Source: Farysia itapuensis
Lineage: Eukaryota; Basidiomycota; Ustilaginomycetes; Ustilaginales; Ustilaginaceae
Direction of reading: 5' to 3'
Assembly: GCA_023212645.1 (NCBI GenBank)
Contig: JALBYC010000005.1
Coordinates: forward strand, 496,001 to 560,000
Length of the DNA: 64,000 nt
Shown here: piece by piece, positions 1 to 10,814 of the stretch
Position numbering within the stretch: position 1 is the first letter of the stretch
How the letters are laid out: the number at the start of each line of letters is the position of its first letter
Program-made: the position numbers and the translations under genes
Notes under the pieces: generated by a model
The model's database searches: none
The model's input: the letters and a program-made list of their open reading frames with translations, nothing else
Told to the model about the DNA's origin: nothing

Positions 1-178
1 CAGCTTCTGGCAATCTTACATAAATCGCGATTTTCCGAAATTCGCGAAATTCGGAAAGGCCCAGTGGGGCAGCATGCGTAATAGGTTTCAAGGTTGCCCG
101 GTCGTGTACGTGTTGGTCTGCTAACCAACACCAACTCGACACAGCTCGAGCTGTGGTGATTGCGCGCCCACAGCTATC

Positions 179-1963
179 ATGGTGGGCGCTGGATCCGCAG
201 CTGTGCGTAACTACCACGCGCATCAGCAATTCGCCGGTCAGGCCAGAGTGCATGCACCTCCCTGGCTGCGTCTGCCCTTGCTCTCCCTCGGTGTGCTGGG
301 AGCCCAGACGGTGTGGTCAATGGACATGGTCTTTGCTCCCCCATATTTGCTTGACCTTGGTCTCTCAAAGTCTGCCATGGCAGCTGTATTTCTAGCCGGG
401 CCCCTGTCGGGTCTTATCGTTCAACCTCTGATCGGCACACTAGCAGATAGTTGTACTTCGCGCTTTGGCCGACGCAAACCATACCTTGCCATTGCCGTTG
501 CCATCTGCTCTATAAGCATACTCATACTCGGTTTTGCCCGCGAGCTAGCGACATGGCTGACGACATCCGGTACTTCGGCTCATCAAACGCTCGCCATAAT
601 GGTTGGCATCCTGGCAGTCTTTCTCGTCGACTTTTCGGTCAACGCGGTCACTGCCCTCGATCGAGCTCTTATGGTCGATGTTGCCACTGTTCAAGAGCAA
701 GCGGAAGCAAACGCATGGGCGGCACGTCTTTGTGGGCTTGGCGCGGTTCTGAGCTTCCTGATTGGCAATCTTGACCTTCCATCACTCTCACCGGCAATTT
801 TGGGTACAACTCAAATTCAGATCGTCTCGGTCTTAGTCAGCCTGATTCTGCTGAGCACGCACGCCACTGTATTGTGGCTGGTCGAGGAACAGATTCTGCT
901 ACCGCACTCGGACTTATTGCGGCCAAAGCAAGGTATCCTTGATGTTTTCCGAGATCTACTCCAGCAGGCCAAACAGCTACCAAAGCCAATCCTCGAGATT
1001 TTCAAGATACAGTTCTTTGCTCAAATTGGCTGGTTCCCAGTGCTGTTCTACAGTACTGTGTGGGTAGGCGAGATATACAAAGCCGGAGTCCGCGCAAATG
1101 GAGGCAAGCAGAGTGACCACGAACTCTTTGAAGAAGCAACGCGTGTGGGCAGTCGCGCGTTTTTGTGGCACGCGACATTGTCGCTCTTTACATCCATTGT
1201 TCTCCCCATGGTGGTGCCAAACCCTGTGCACGAGACTCCAGGAGCTGAATCGCGCTTTGCTGTCGTCAGACGACTCGAGAGACTGCGTGCTAACTGGCCG
1301 GAGTTGCCTTTCTGGTGGGTCTTCGCCCAATTTGTCTTCTTCATCGCCATGATGGGGACTTGGCTTGCTGGTCTAGCTCAAAGTGTCTTTCTTGCAACGG
1401 TCGTCATTGGCTCAGTAGGATTCTGCTTTGCCGTGCAGAATTGGGTTCCCTTCAGCATATTGGGTATTCTGATTCAAACTCAAGAAGTTCCTGATTCTAC
1501 TCATCATCGCACGCTTTCCGATGACGTAACGATGTCACTACTCAGAGCGGAACGGCATAGCCGTGTACGTAATTCGGGGTCATTCAGCCCTGTCAAACCA
1601 GCGTCCGACGGCCATGACACGGAAGACGCGCTGTCCTCTAGGCAAGAGTCAAGGCTTGAAGACGAGCTCGACTCTGCACCGCATTCTCCGGCTCTTGGAA
1701 CCTCTGGTCATGCTGGAACCGTTCTTGGCTTACACAATGTTGCTATCGTCGTTCCGCAGTTCTTAGTCACGGGTGTCTCGTCCCTCATTTTCGCTATAAT
1801 GGAGCCTGGTGAGGAACTGCCATCAAGCTCTCCCGGCGCCGCCGAGGCGAAGAACAGCGATGCACTAGGCATCATCTTTCGTTTGGGCGGCTGCTCTGCC
1901 TTTGTCGCCGGAATACTGGCCGTGCGATTTGTACGCAGGTATCGCGATACCTTGTCTGGCTAA
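179..1963 (+). CDS. SUT/SLC45-type sugar (sucrose/alpha-glucoside) transporter, MFS superfamily
   Basis: A 594-residue intronless protein with about twelve hydrophobic segments, so an integral membrane permease. Near residue 95, between the second and third membrane segments, it has SRFGRRKPYL, the arginine-rich loop typical of plant and fungal sucrose transporters and animal SLC45 proteins. The family cotransports protons with sucrose or other alpha-glucosides across the plasma membrane; the substrate here is inference. A long hydrophilic, Ser- and charge-rich loop (about residues 440-515) precedes the last two membrane segments, in a region where the family varies. The ATG at 179 is the first in frame and leaves a short hydrophilic N-terminus. 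The next gene starts 274 bp downstream on the same strand. S. pombe Sut1-like permeases are the closest relatives I recognise. Confidence 0.82.
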   Translation: MVGAGSAAVRNYHAHQQFAGQARVHAPPWLRLPLLSLGVLGAQTVWSMDMVFAPPYLLDLGLSKSAMAAVFLAGPLSGLIVQPLIGTLADSCTSRFGRRKPYLAIAVAICSISILILGFARELATWLTTSGTSAHQTLAIMVGILAVFLVDFSVNAVTALDRALMVDVATVQEQAEANAWAARLCGLGAVLSFLIGNLDLPSLSPAILGTTQIQIVSVLVSLILLSTHATVLWLVEEQILLPHSDLLRPKQGILDVFRDLLQQAKQLPKPILEIFKIQFFAQIGWFPVLFYSTVWVGEIYKAGVRANGGKQSDHELFEEATRVGSRAFLWHATLSLFTSIVLPMVVPNPVHETPGAESRFAVVRRLERLRANWPELPFWWVFAQFVFFIAMMGTWLAGLAQSVFLATVVIGSVGFCFAVQNWVPFSILGILIQTQEVPDSTHHRTLSDDVTMSLLRAERHSRVRNSGSFSPVKPASDGHDTEDALSSRQESRLEDELDSAPHSPALGTSGHAGTVLGLHNVAIVVPQFLVTGVSSLIFAIMEPGEELPSSSPGAAEAKNSDALGIIFRLGGCSAFVAGILAVRFVRRYRDTLSG

Positions 1964-2237
1964 TAGATACGCAGGGCCACACACACTGTCACGCATGATT
2001 TACGCATGTACCACTGCGTTGGTTTGAACAAGAACAGATCTGACATGTGCAGAAGTGAAAAAAAATATAAAAAATGCGAAATACGTGACGTGCGTGACTG
2101 GATTGCGTTGAGAAGCTGGCCCGCGCTTAGCGCTTAAGTTGACACGCACCTTCTGTTCAACCGAGCCAACACCATCCTTGGTCTCACTACCATCTGCCCT
2201 CGTCTTACTGCCAGACCGGTGCGAATGCCATATTGTC

Positions 2238-5200
2238 ATGTCAAATCCACCAGAGCTAAGGCGCATGGCATCCGCGCACAGCTCTGTACATCATCACGCT
2301 TCTAACCCGTCCGTAGGCAGCTCGGCTGGCTTCAAGCATTCCATCGCACCAGAGTCAAACGATAGCGCACTACAGTCTTCGCTCTCTTCCGGCACAGTCG
2401 TCATCAATGGAAGCAGTAGCGTCAACGCATTCAATGATAAAGCAGATCCTTCGACTCCACTAAGCTTTGCCTTATCGACGGACAGCTCCAGTCAGCTCTT
2501 TATCGCAAGTATAGTACAGCGTCTGGTCAACAAGCTGCCATGCAATTCGGGATTGCGTCTGCAGCTTCTGGAAGAAGACGAGCTCATGCGTTCCAGCGTC
2601 GCCAATCTCATCAGTCTTAGCTGCTACCAGCTTGGTGGAGTGGTTCGGGAACTCCTTGGCGCGCTTGACGTCTTGATCAAGCAGGCCTCTCAACAGCGTC
2701 TCGAACAGCAACTCAGCGTTGGCATGCTGCATTCGCAGCTCTTTCTGCTGAAAGTACTGGTGTCGTGCATGAATCACCACTGGAGGCTCACCGCTGTGGA
2801 AGGCCGTGACCTCCCTCTCGAAGTCCATGTCCCTGCTGGCCTCACACACGTACACCTCGATGCGTCTCAAGGCGCTCACTTGCGCGCTCAAGCAGCACCA
2901 ACAGATGCCTGGAGTGATCCGCCGCCCATGGACGACACATATGCAAAGCATGTTCTCTTCGTCATGACAACTCTGATAAAGCAGACTGTCACGAGGGAAG
3001 AAGCCCATTTCGCCTCCGGTCACGAACCGACAGACGCCAAAGGCAAATTGATCGACAATGCACACGGAGGACCAGGCAAACCTTCGCCATCGGAACGATC
3101 GCTACGAGACTTTGCAAGCCGCGATCCAATGTCCAGCTTCTCCAGTCCAAAGACCTTTGGTCAGACCTCATCCCGCTCTGGCAGAGACGATACAGAATCA
3201 CGAGAGGAAGCAGTCGCGAGCCCGGTAGTTGAGAAGCAACCGGAGACTTTTATGCCAAGCTCTCTGTGTCTTGCTGGCGCAACGAGCATCTTTGTTCTCT
3301 ATCCTGCTTTCCCACCTACGCGAGTGCCTTTTGCTGTTCCGTCCGCATACTCTCGCTCAACAGGTGTTCGTGAGCCTCCTCGGTTCAATACTTCCTCGTG
3401 GCAACTCATGACCTTCGCTCGCGAGATTGAAAGCTCAGAAGTGCCGAGTCATCTTCAAACTCGCATATACCGCTTGGCCAGCCAAGTTGTCTTCTACCTT
3501 AGCTCCAGTAACTGGGTTGTCGTCTCCGAGCGTCTCAAAAACAGGCTTCGCTACCTAAGCGCCGCATCAGAGGAAAATCCGGTAACATCAGAGCTTCGTC
3601 TTCTCGAATGCTCCAACCTGCAGCGATCGCGTTTGTCGAGCATCCTTCAAGAGCTTAACACATCGTTCCTGCACCTCCGCAGATCTGCTCAGTACACAAC
3701 GGCACTCGTTTTGCGCCGAGCTATCTGGAGTTGGATCCAGTACTATCCCACAGAATTTGCATCCCTAATTGGCTCGAACAAGCGACTTGAAGGAAGTCCA
3801 GACGTTCTCTTTGACCAAGTTTACAGCCTTGCCGATTCCACCAAGCGTAAGATTGCCTTTTGGCCTCTGTTGACCGCACTGCTCATCCTCTGTCCGGATC
3901 TCGTTGGCAAAGCAGCTGTGGGCGAAAGTCGCAAGGCGAGTGGAAGTCTCGGTAAAAAGCTTGCCTTTCTCGAAAGTCTGCGCAAGGCACAGCGCAACGC
4001 TAGTCTCGTCGATGTAGCTACCCTGTGTAGCGTCGACTTGTGCAAAGCAGCAGCTTCCACTCCAACGTCAGAGACCAGTTTGCGACTGCTCGTACACGAC
4101 ATTGAAACTGAGCTGAGGGACCGACTGTTCGACCCTCAGCGAACTGTGCTTTCGCAGCACAAGATCGTAGATTTCTCTTTAATGATCGACCTGTTCGTTG
4201 CCCTCTTCCGTTTGGACGCACAGCGAGTCATGCGCGAGCTCGTGCCCATCTGCATGTCCGAGTCGAGCCCTATAGTCTTCAAAATCGTTCTTGTTCATGC
4301 CTGCGTGCTGCTAGCCAGCGAAATGCATCGACTTCCATGGGCTCCCGATGTCTCTCTGCTTTACCCTCAGATTGCGCGATCTCTGCGTATCACATTCAAG
4401 GAGTCCGTCTACTGTCTCGAACAGAGTGAGGCCAAAGAAAGTACACGAAACGAGAAGCGTACTGTGCCCAAAATCGCGCACTATAGGTCTGCCTTGTCCG
4501 ACGAAGACGGTCGTCAAGAATTACTCAAGTCTATCCTGCAGCTGTGGATTTTGGACTTCACGGCCTTGTCATTTGGTATCGATCTTAATTGGACACGGGC
4601 TGTGTCCAGCCTACATCCCGCGGCCTCGTTGGCCGACCTGGAAAGCTTATACCGAGCGGCTCTGCCCATCGATAGTGTACTGTCAGTCAACATAGCCACC
4701 ACGGTCTTGTTTTCTTCTCCTCCGCGTTTCTCGTCTTTCAGAAGCACAACTGCGTTCTTGATGCTCAAGTTGTATTCTGCTCAGAGCTCAGATAACACCA
4801 TCATCGAGTTCCTTCAACAGCAGAGAGAAACAGGCATTGCATGTGCGCCACTTTTTGTGGCCAGCGTCGCGGAGCAGGCCATCAACTCCGAGCAGGCCAG
4901 CATGCAACGCCACTACCTCGAGTTGCTGGTTCGTTCTCAAAGACGATTACGTCAATACTTCAAACTGGGAGATGAGGCTAAGAAGATCACAGAACAAGCT
5001 CACTACTCCTCCTCTCGTGAGCGCACCGCTGAGTTGATCTATATTCAGCTTGTCATACTGCTGATGATGTGTTCGAGCGACACCGAGGTCTGTTCGACAG
5101 CCATGCAATGCGCCGGAGCGCATGTCGGCGTAATCAGATCCATGCCCAGTCACTACATTTCGCTGACCTCCGAGTGGATCAAGTTCTTCACCGATCTCAG

Positions 5201-8200
5201 CGACCCGAGCTTCATTCAGACCGGCCGCATCGCTCAGCAGAAGCGCATTCGTGTATTACTACGCGATATCCAAACGCCCTCAGCTGCCAGCTGGATTGCA
5301 TGGAAAGAGGCTTACAAGCGATGGAAAGCCCTGACTCAGCTTGTAGCTCGGCCAATCGCAGAGGAGACTGCTTTGGCCCAAGAGATGGCGGCACAATGGC
5401 ACAACTATGCCGGATTTTTGTGCTCTTACGGAGGAGCTTGCTTTTCGGCAGACTTCGAGCTGGCTTCCACAATACAGCCAATGCTTGCCGACGTCCTCCC
5501 CAAACATGCAGATGCGGAACAACCTGCTCCTCTGATAGAACGCTTTCTGCAAGAAATGGTGGATCTGCTGGTCTCAGACTCACTTTGGGTAAGGGAGAAA
5601 GCCAAGGAGACCCTTGGCCTCGATCTCGGACCGCGACTTATTGGCATCCTGTTCCGTCAGATCCATGCCGTACTCAGTGATTTCTTCAACAAGGGCACAG
5701 GCTACCCTAAAACGACCGACATGTACACCGTCTTTGTCGAACAGAGTATCGGAGTTGCAACAATGGTTCTAAACCGACTCGACGAGTCTCAGACGTTGCC
5801 TTTCACATCCAATGTCGATGTCGGCTCTTTAATGGTGCTCTACGTGGAGTATGCCAACTCGCTGGGTCGAGATGAGCATGCGTCCAGAATCAAGACAGCC
5901 ATGTGCCAGATGTGTGAGAGTCTCATGCGCAAGAAGAATGCTTTCTGCTTTTCTAACGAGCTAAGGGTGCGCAACCGGCTGTTTCAAGCCTTGACAACGT
6001 GGACCTCGGATGGGCCAGATGACAACTTTGTTGCTAACGAGACGCTTGATCGGCTCCATCGCGAGCTAGATGTATCCTGCCTTAAATGTATATCCATATT
6101 CCTAGACAAGCTGCCACTGCTTCTAGCGGACGATGCCTTACTACTGGACGAGAAGGTCGAGTGGGCTAAGACGCGACACTTTGCGCTCTACTTTGGCTAT
6201 TTCATCAAGATTCTCAACCGAACACGACACGGGGCCCGCTCTCGCACCGATGCCAAATCAGCGATGATTAGCAAGGGCAAAGACTATGTGCCCCTTCGCG
6301 AATCGGCTATCCTCGCTTTGAGCAACTTGCTGGCATCGAACATTGATAGTGGCTTGCATAGCTCTCTACCGTTGGCGTATCATGAAGATCCTCGTCTCCG
6401 CGCTGCGTTCATGCAAATCATGACGAACGTTTTGAACCAGGGCACTGCTTTTGACGAATTAGATCAACTTGGCGGCACACGTGAACGGAACAAGCTCGTA
6501 GACCTAGTTTGTCAGGACAATCTCCAGCTGGCGTTAGCTATTTGCCAAGTTTGTCCAGGCAAAGAGGTCGAATCGACGAGCGTTTTGCTTCTCAGTATGT
6601 TTGATACCCGCGGCGGAGTTATACGCTTTCTCAAAGCTGCAGTGGAAGAAGAGATTCAGCGCACTGCTACGGAAGAAATGGTTTTCCGCAGTAATTCATT
6701 CTGCACCGCATTACTTTCGACTTTTGCCCGCACGCATGGCTACGACTATCTTCGATCTATTATGGCTCCTCTGATCACCGAATTGGCTCGCAAGCCAGAG
6801 GGCTACTCTTTCGAGATGGATCCATCGCGCGTTGGACCGGGCGAGAGCACCGCCAAGAACCAGGCTGCACTCGAGGAAATCTCACAAGCGTTCATCGACT
6901 CAATATGCTCGTCAGCGCATCGCGTGCCTGCCGTTCTGCGCGAACTCTGCAGACACATTCGCAATGTCCTTGATGCTCGATTCCCGGCGTCGAGATATCA
7001 GGGCGTCGGGGGGCTCATGTTCCTGCGCTTCATCAGCCCTGCCGTGGTATCACCTCATATGATTGACATCAACCTCACGGGCCCCAGCAAAGATTTCCGG
7101 CGTGGTCTAGTACTGATCAGCAAGATCTTGATCACATTGGCCAGCAACAACCTGTTCTCGGGACACAAAGAACCGTTCATGACTGGACTCAACGATTTTC
7201 TCAAGGGCAACGTGTGGAAGGTTGCCGCTTTCCTGGACCAGGTATCGGACGCAAGAACAGATCCAGACCGACTCTACGCTGCAGACCAGCCTCTTGGCTA
7301 CGGCATTCATCCAAACGTTCATGGCATTGATGGTCGGGATCAACGAGCTTTGCACCGATTCTTGTTCGACCACGTTGACAAGATTGGAAAAAACTTGCTC
7401 GCCCGCGGCTCTCGTTCTGCCGATACGGACAAAGAAGAGCAAATCTATCAATTGTCGACGTACGGGCATCAAGACGTTAATGCCGTCTATGACCATCTTT
7501 GCGAAGTACTGGCCGAAAGCGACGAGCCAAAGCTGGATGAACTTCCGGAGCTCACATTTACTTCTGTCAACTTTCAGGAATTTCTGCGCAGACATGCTGG
7601 TCGCAATATGGATCAAGAGAGCTACCGAACTGTCTTCTACGAGGGCCCTCCGTCGCGAAGCGGACGACCTGTCCTCTATTACACCATGCGAAACCAGAAG
7701 GCAGACACAATTGACTTTGAAGGACTCATCTTGTACATCCTACAAACGCTAGAGTCTTTCGCTAATCGTCAGTACGACGTCGTCATTGACACGACTGCTT
7801 GTCTACCGGCAAACGTGACTCCCGGTCAATGGATGCTATATTTCAGCTCTCTCGTCCCTACACCGGTGCTAGCCAACGCTTGCAATGTCGTCTTCGTCAA
7901 CCCAAACACGACAGTCAAGATTGAACTTTCGTCCTGGAACACTCCAGCATACCGCGAATCGCAGCTCAAGCACGAGCTGGCCGATAAGATGACATCTCTT
8001 CAGAATGTAGCGCATTGCTCGACGCTCTCGCAAATCGAGCTTTACATCGATCCGCGCAATCTAGCCTTGGACAAGAACACTGTCGCTGTCCTCACCTGCC
8101 CGGTTGATGTCAAATTCGATCAGATCACGCTGGTCTGGTACTACCGCACACTGACGCCTGTCACGTTCACGATTGGAGGCGAGTATCTGCAGATCACAGC

Positions 8201-10814
8201 TCTCAAGCAGCAAGAGTGGCTACCGCACTTATCCGTGACTATCAATGATGTTTTCCACTTGTCCGACATCGATGATGTACGCTCCATCTCTCTTCGTGGT
8301 GAAGAGAACACCTTCTTCCTATCTTGCCGGGGCGGATCGATGAATTTTGTCTTCACCAGTAATGACCGCGCGGACATTGTCCAAGCACTCCGGCAGGCCA
8401 AAGCTCGCGTTTCTAAGTTCCGCGCCAGCAATGCTTCGGATCGGATACTCAAGCCAAGTGACGTACCCGGCACCCTGCTCAACATGGCCATGCTCAATAT
8501 CACCAGCAACGACCACGCGCTCCGTCTTGGCGCCTACAACCTTATGTGTGCACTAAGCACGTCGTTCAACTTCGGCGCAAGTAGCGCACGCCGACGTCTG
8601 TTGAGCTCGAGGGGACTGGCCCTTCCTGCCAACACCATGGGATTTGTTTCGGATCTGAGCCGAGACTTTGCGGTCGCTGCGCCCGGCGTGACACTCGAAT
8701 TTTTGCTTTCCTTCTTCGACGGTTTCGAAAGGGCGGCACCTAGTCAGAAGACCATGTGCTTACACTACATGTCTCCGTGGCTGTCTAATTTGATACTCTT
8801 CGTTCACACTTCGAGGGAACAGCAAAATGAGTATCAAAAACGCATCAAGGAGATCCTCAATCAGCTGATCAGCATTACAACGAAGCAGCCAGATATGTAC
8901 GCCATCATGCAACGGTGTGTCTGGTCGCAACTCAGTAAGCTGGACGATCTGATCCCACTTTTCCTCGAAGTCTTCGCGGAAGCGGCTATGGACTCTGGCT
9001 TGCACACCGAACGTTTCGAGGCTGTACTGGACACGATGGTCTCGTTTGCGTCGATCAATCTGCGAGGCAAGATGCTGTCGAGGTTGCGGAAGGTGATTGC
9101 CAAGACTGCACAAGAACCTGTGGTCTCGCAGCTGCACCAAAATGCCTCATGGAAAGAAATTGCGACACTTGTGCGTATGAACATGGTGCTTTCTTTCACC
9201 AATCGGGTTGAAGCCTTGTTGTATCTACCAGAACTTCTGCACATTGTGCTGTTACTTGCAGGTAATGGCGTAGATGCAACACGCTACGCTATCTACGGTA
9301 GCGCGATCAATCTGATACACTCTTTGTGTACGGAAGACCCGCGAGAAGCCAAGAAGCCGGATGAAGCTACTCCAAGAATGGCTGAAAGCGTGGCCAAGCT
9401 GCGCGTACTGCTCGAGCGCCTTGCTGAGCCCGAGTATCTTAAGCTCTTTGGACTGGTGGAAGGACAACATGCCTTCAACGCTTCGCAAGAATTGGTCCGT
9501 GAAACGCCAGACAGTGCGTCTATCGAGCGTCTTGCCTCGTTGATGTACGAAATAGCCGACATGGCAGCTCCAAGCGTAGACGCAGCCAACAGCTGGCGAG
9601 CACGGCTGACGAGTTTGGTGACGAGCACAGCATTTCAGTACAACCCGGTGATACAATCTCGGGCCTTTGTCCTACTGGGCTGCCTTGCTCAAGGCGAAGT
9701 CGATGACGACCTGCTCTACCAAATCCTGGTCTCACTGCGCGGATCAATCTCGGAGTGGGCCAACAGCAACTCTCCCATGCCAATGATCAGCATTGTGACG
9801 TGCCTCAGCAAAGTCGTGCAGATTTTGCCGATGCAGTCGCGATACCTCCCACAAATGTTCTGGTTGGGCATCGCCATGGTCCAGTGCGGCCATGTGGGGC
9901 TGTTCAAGTCCGGGATAGCGCTGGTGTATGCAACTGTGCAGTGCATTTGGGAACGCAATATTCCAGCTACTGCGGGCACTGATTTTATTACGTTCCTTCT
10001 CGATGCCCGGTACGAGTTCCGCGAGGATGCGTGCAAGCTGGACGACGAAACAGGGATCGACTTTGAGATCAATTTTTCGTTTGCAGCGGCGGCCTTGCTG
10101 GTCAAAGGCCTGCGTCATCCGTCAACACGTGAATTGACAACTCAGCTCATGCAGGCACTCCTGCACCACTGTGCAGTGGACGCCAACGGCGAGCTCAAGT
10201 CACAGAATGGCCGCATCTCGACATCCCAGCTCGGCTTTTTCATCGGACTACTTCCAACGGCGACACGCCCGGAAGACTTTGGATGGCTGTTGCAGCTGGC
10301 GGGAGTGGACGAGCAAGCGTGTGACGAAGCTGTCCAGGCGCGCAAAGAGGGTTACAACGGTCTGTTTGAGTACCTGGATGTACTCGAAAACAAAATTGCG
10401 CTCTTGGTTGTAACGCTCGTCTCTTCGCTTCTACAGCACGCTGAATCGGACGCAGAGCGTCTGCTACTGTATGGCTTCTTGGACGAAGCCGCACGTCAGA
10501 TTCCCGCCATTGTCAGCATCATATATGACAGTCTGGCACCGAGCATGAAAGATATCTTCGTGAACTGCTCCAGCAGTGCGATTCTCGATGCTGTGCACGG
10601 CATCACTCAGACTGCCGTCAGCCAGCCCTTCTTCGCCGCCCAGGCGCGCGAGACGACCAAACGCGGTGGACCAAGTGCTTATTTGGAAGAATCTGGCTTC
10701 GCCAGCTTGCTCAGCTGTGGCACTTTTGTGCCGCTTCCCGAAGCACGACGCCACGTACTTGGCAACTTGGCCATCCAGCTTGTTCTCGGACTGACAGATG
10801 TTGGTACGACATAG
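2238..10814 (+). CDS. Neurofibromin/Ira-type Ras GTPase-activating protein
   Basis: A 2858-residue protein in one uninterrupted 8.6 kb exon. The RasGAP domain lies at about residues 1430-1660: the arginine finger is probably R1484 in MVFRSNS, and the family signature FLRFISPAVVSPH lies near residue 1595. A CRAL-TRIO/Sec14-like module followed by a PH-like module (about residues 1795-2030, around VLYYTMRNQ and YDVVIDTTA) completes the neurofibromin/Ira1/Ira2 architecture; the flanks are helical-repeat sequence. These proteins stimulate GTP hydrolysis by Ras and so damp cAMP/PKA and MAPK signalling; in fungi this links nutrient sensing to growth and morphogenesis. The frame is open back to 2139, but the first ATG is at 2238. 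Yeast Ira1/Ira2 are about 3000 residues, so the length is normal. Confidence 0.93.
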   Translation: MSNPPELRRMASAHSSVHHHASNPSVGSSAGFKHSIAPESNDSALQSSLSSGTVVINGSSSVNAFNDKADPSTPLSFALSTDSSSQLFIASIVQRLVNKLPCNSGLRLQLLEEDELMRSSVANLISLSCYQLGGVVRELLGALDVLIKQASQQRLEQQLSVGMLHSQLFLLKVLVSCMNHHWRLTAVEGRDLPLEVHVPAGLTHVHLDASQGAHLRAQAAPTDAWSDPPPMDDTYAKHVLFVMTTLIKQTVTREEAHFASGHEPTDAKGKLIDNAHGGPGKPSPSERSLRDFASRDPMSSFSSPKTFGQTSSRSGRDDTESREEAVASPVVEKQPETFMPSSLCLAGATSIFVLYPAFPPTRVPFAVPSAYSRSTGVREPPRFNTSSWQLMTFAREIESSEVPSHLQTRIYRLASQVVFYLSSSNWVVVSERLKNRLRYLSAASEENPVTSELRLLECSNLQRSRLSSILQELNTSFLHLRRSAQYTTALVLRRAIWSWIQYYPTEFASLIGSNKRLEGSPDVLFDQVYSLADSTKRKIAFWPLLTALLILCPDLVGKAAVGESRKASGSLGKKLAFLESLRKAQRNASLVDVATLCSVDLCKAAASTPTSETSLRLLVHDIETELRDRLFDPQRTVLSQHKIVDFSLMIDLFVALFRLDAQRVMRELVPICMSESSPIVFKIVLVHACVLLASEMHRLPWAPDVSLLYPQIARSLRITFKESVYCLEQSEAKESTRNEKRTVPKIAHYRSALSDEDGRQELLKSILQLWILDFTALSFGIDLNWTRAVSSLHPAASLADLESLYRAALPIDSVLSVNIATTVLFSSPPRFSSFRSTTAFLMLKLYSAQSSDNTIIEFLQQQRETGIACAPLFVASVAEQAINSEQASMQRHYLELLVRSQRRLRQYFKLGDEAKKITEQAHYSSSRERTAELIYIQLVILLMMCSSDTEVCSTAMQCAGAHVGVIRSMPSHYISLTSEWIKFFTDLSDPSFIQTGRIAQQKRIRVLLRDIQTPSAASWIAWKEAYKRWKALTQLVARPIAEETALAQEMAAQWHNYAGFLCSYGGACFSADFELASTIQPMLADVLPKHADAEQPAPLIERFLQEMVDLLVSDSLWVREKAKETLGLDLGPRLIGILFRQIHAVLSDFFNKGTGYPKTTDMYTVFVEQSIGVATMVLNRLDESQTLPFTSNVDVGSLMVLYVEYANSLGRDEHASRIKTAMCQMCESLMRKKNAFCFSNELRVRNRLFQALTTWTSDGPDDNFVANETLDRLHRELDVSCLKCISIFLDKLPLLLADDALLLDEKVEWAKTRHFALYFGYFIKILNRTRHGARSRTDAKSAMISKGKDYVPLRESAILALSNLLASNIDSGLHSSLPLAYHEDPRLRAAFMQIMTNVLNQGTAFDELDQLGGTRERNKLVDLVCQDNLQLALAICQVCPGKEVESTSVLLLSMFDTRGGVIRFLKAAVEEEIQRTATEEMVFRSNSFCTALLSTFARTHGYDYLRSIMAPLITELARKPEGYSFEMDPSRVGPGESTAKNQAALEEISQAFIDSICSSAHRVPAVLRELCRHIRNVLDARFPASRYQGVGGLMFLRFISPAVVSPHMIDINLTGPSKDFRRGLVLISKILITLASNNLFSGHKEPFMTGLNDFLKGNVWKVAAFLDQVSDARTDPDRLYAADQPLGYGIHPNVHGIDGRDQRALHRFLFDHVDKIGKNLLARGSRSADTDKEEQIYQLSTYGHQDVNAVYDHLCEVLAESDEPKLDELPELTFTSVNFQEFLRRHAGRNMDQESYRTVFYEGPPSRSGRPVLYYTMRNQKADTIDFEGLILYILQTLESFANRQYDVVIDTTACLPANVTPGQWMLYFSSLVPTPVLANACNVVFVNPNTTVKIELSSWNTPAYRESQLKHELADKMTSLQNVAHCSTLSQIELYIDPRNLALDKNTVAVLTCPVDVKFDQITLVWYYRTLTPVTFTIGGEYLQITALKQQEWLPHLSVTINDVFHLSDIDDVRSISLRGEENTFFLSCRGGSMNFVFTSNDRADIVQALRQAKARVSKFRASNASDRILKPSDVPGTLLNMAMLNITSNDHALRLGAYNLMCALSTSFNFGASSARRRLLSSRGLALPANTMGFVSDLSRDFAVAAPGVTLEFLLSFFDGFERAAPSQKTMCLHYMSPWLSNLILFVHTSREQQNEYQKRIKEILNQLISITTKQPDMYAIMQRCVWSQLSKLDDLIPLFLEVFAEAAMDSGLHTERFEAVLDTMVSFASINLRGKMLSRLRKVIAKTAQEPVVSQLHQNASWKEIATLVRMNMVLSFTNRVEALLYLPELLHIVLLLAGNGVDATRYAIYGSAINLIHSLCTEDPREAKKPDEATPRMAESVAKLRVLLERLAEPEYLKLFGLVEGQHAFNASQELVRETPDSASIERLASLMYEIADMAAPSVDAANSWRARLTSLVTSTAFQYNPVIQSRAFVLLGCLAQGEVDDDLLYQILVSLRGSISEWANSNSPMPMISIVTCLSKVVQILPMQSRYLPQMFWLGIAMVQCGHVGLFKSGIALVYATVQCIWERNIPATAGTDFITFLLDARYEFREDACKLDDETGIDFEINFSFAAAALLVKGLRHPSTRELTTQLMQALLHHCAVDANGELKSQNGRISTSQLGFFIGLLPTATRPEDFGWLLQLAGVDEQACDEAVQARKEGYNGLFEYLDVLENKIALLVVTLVSSLLQHAESDAERLLLYGFLDEAARQIPAIVSIIYDSLAPSMKDIFVNCSSSAILDAVHGITQTAVSQPFFAAQARETTKRGGPSAYLEESGFASLLSCGTFVPLPEARRHVLGNLAIQLVLGLTDVGTT

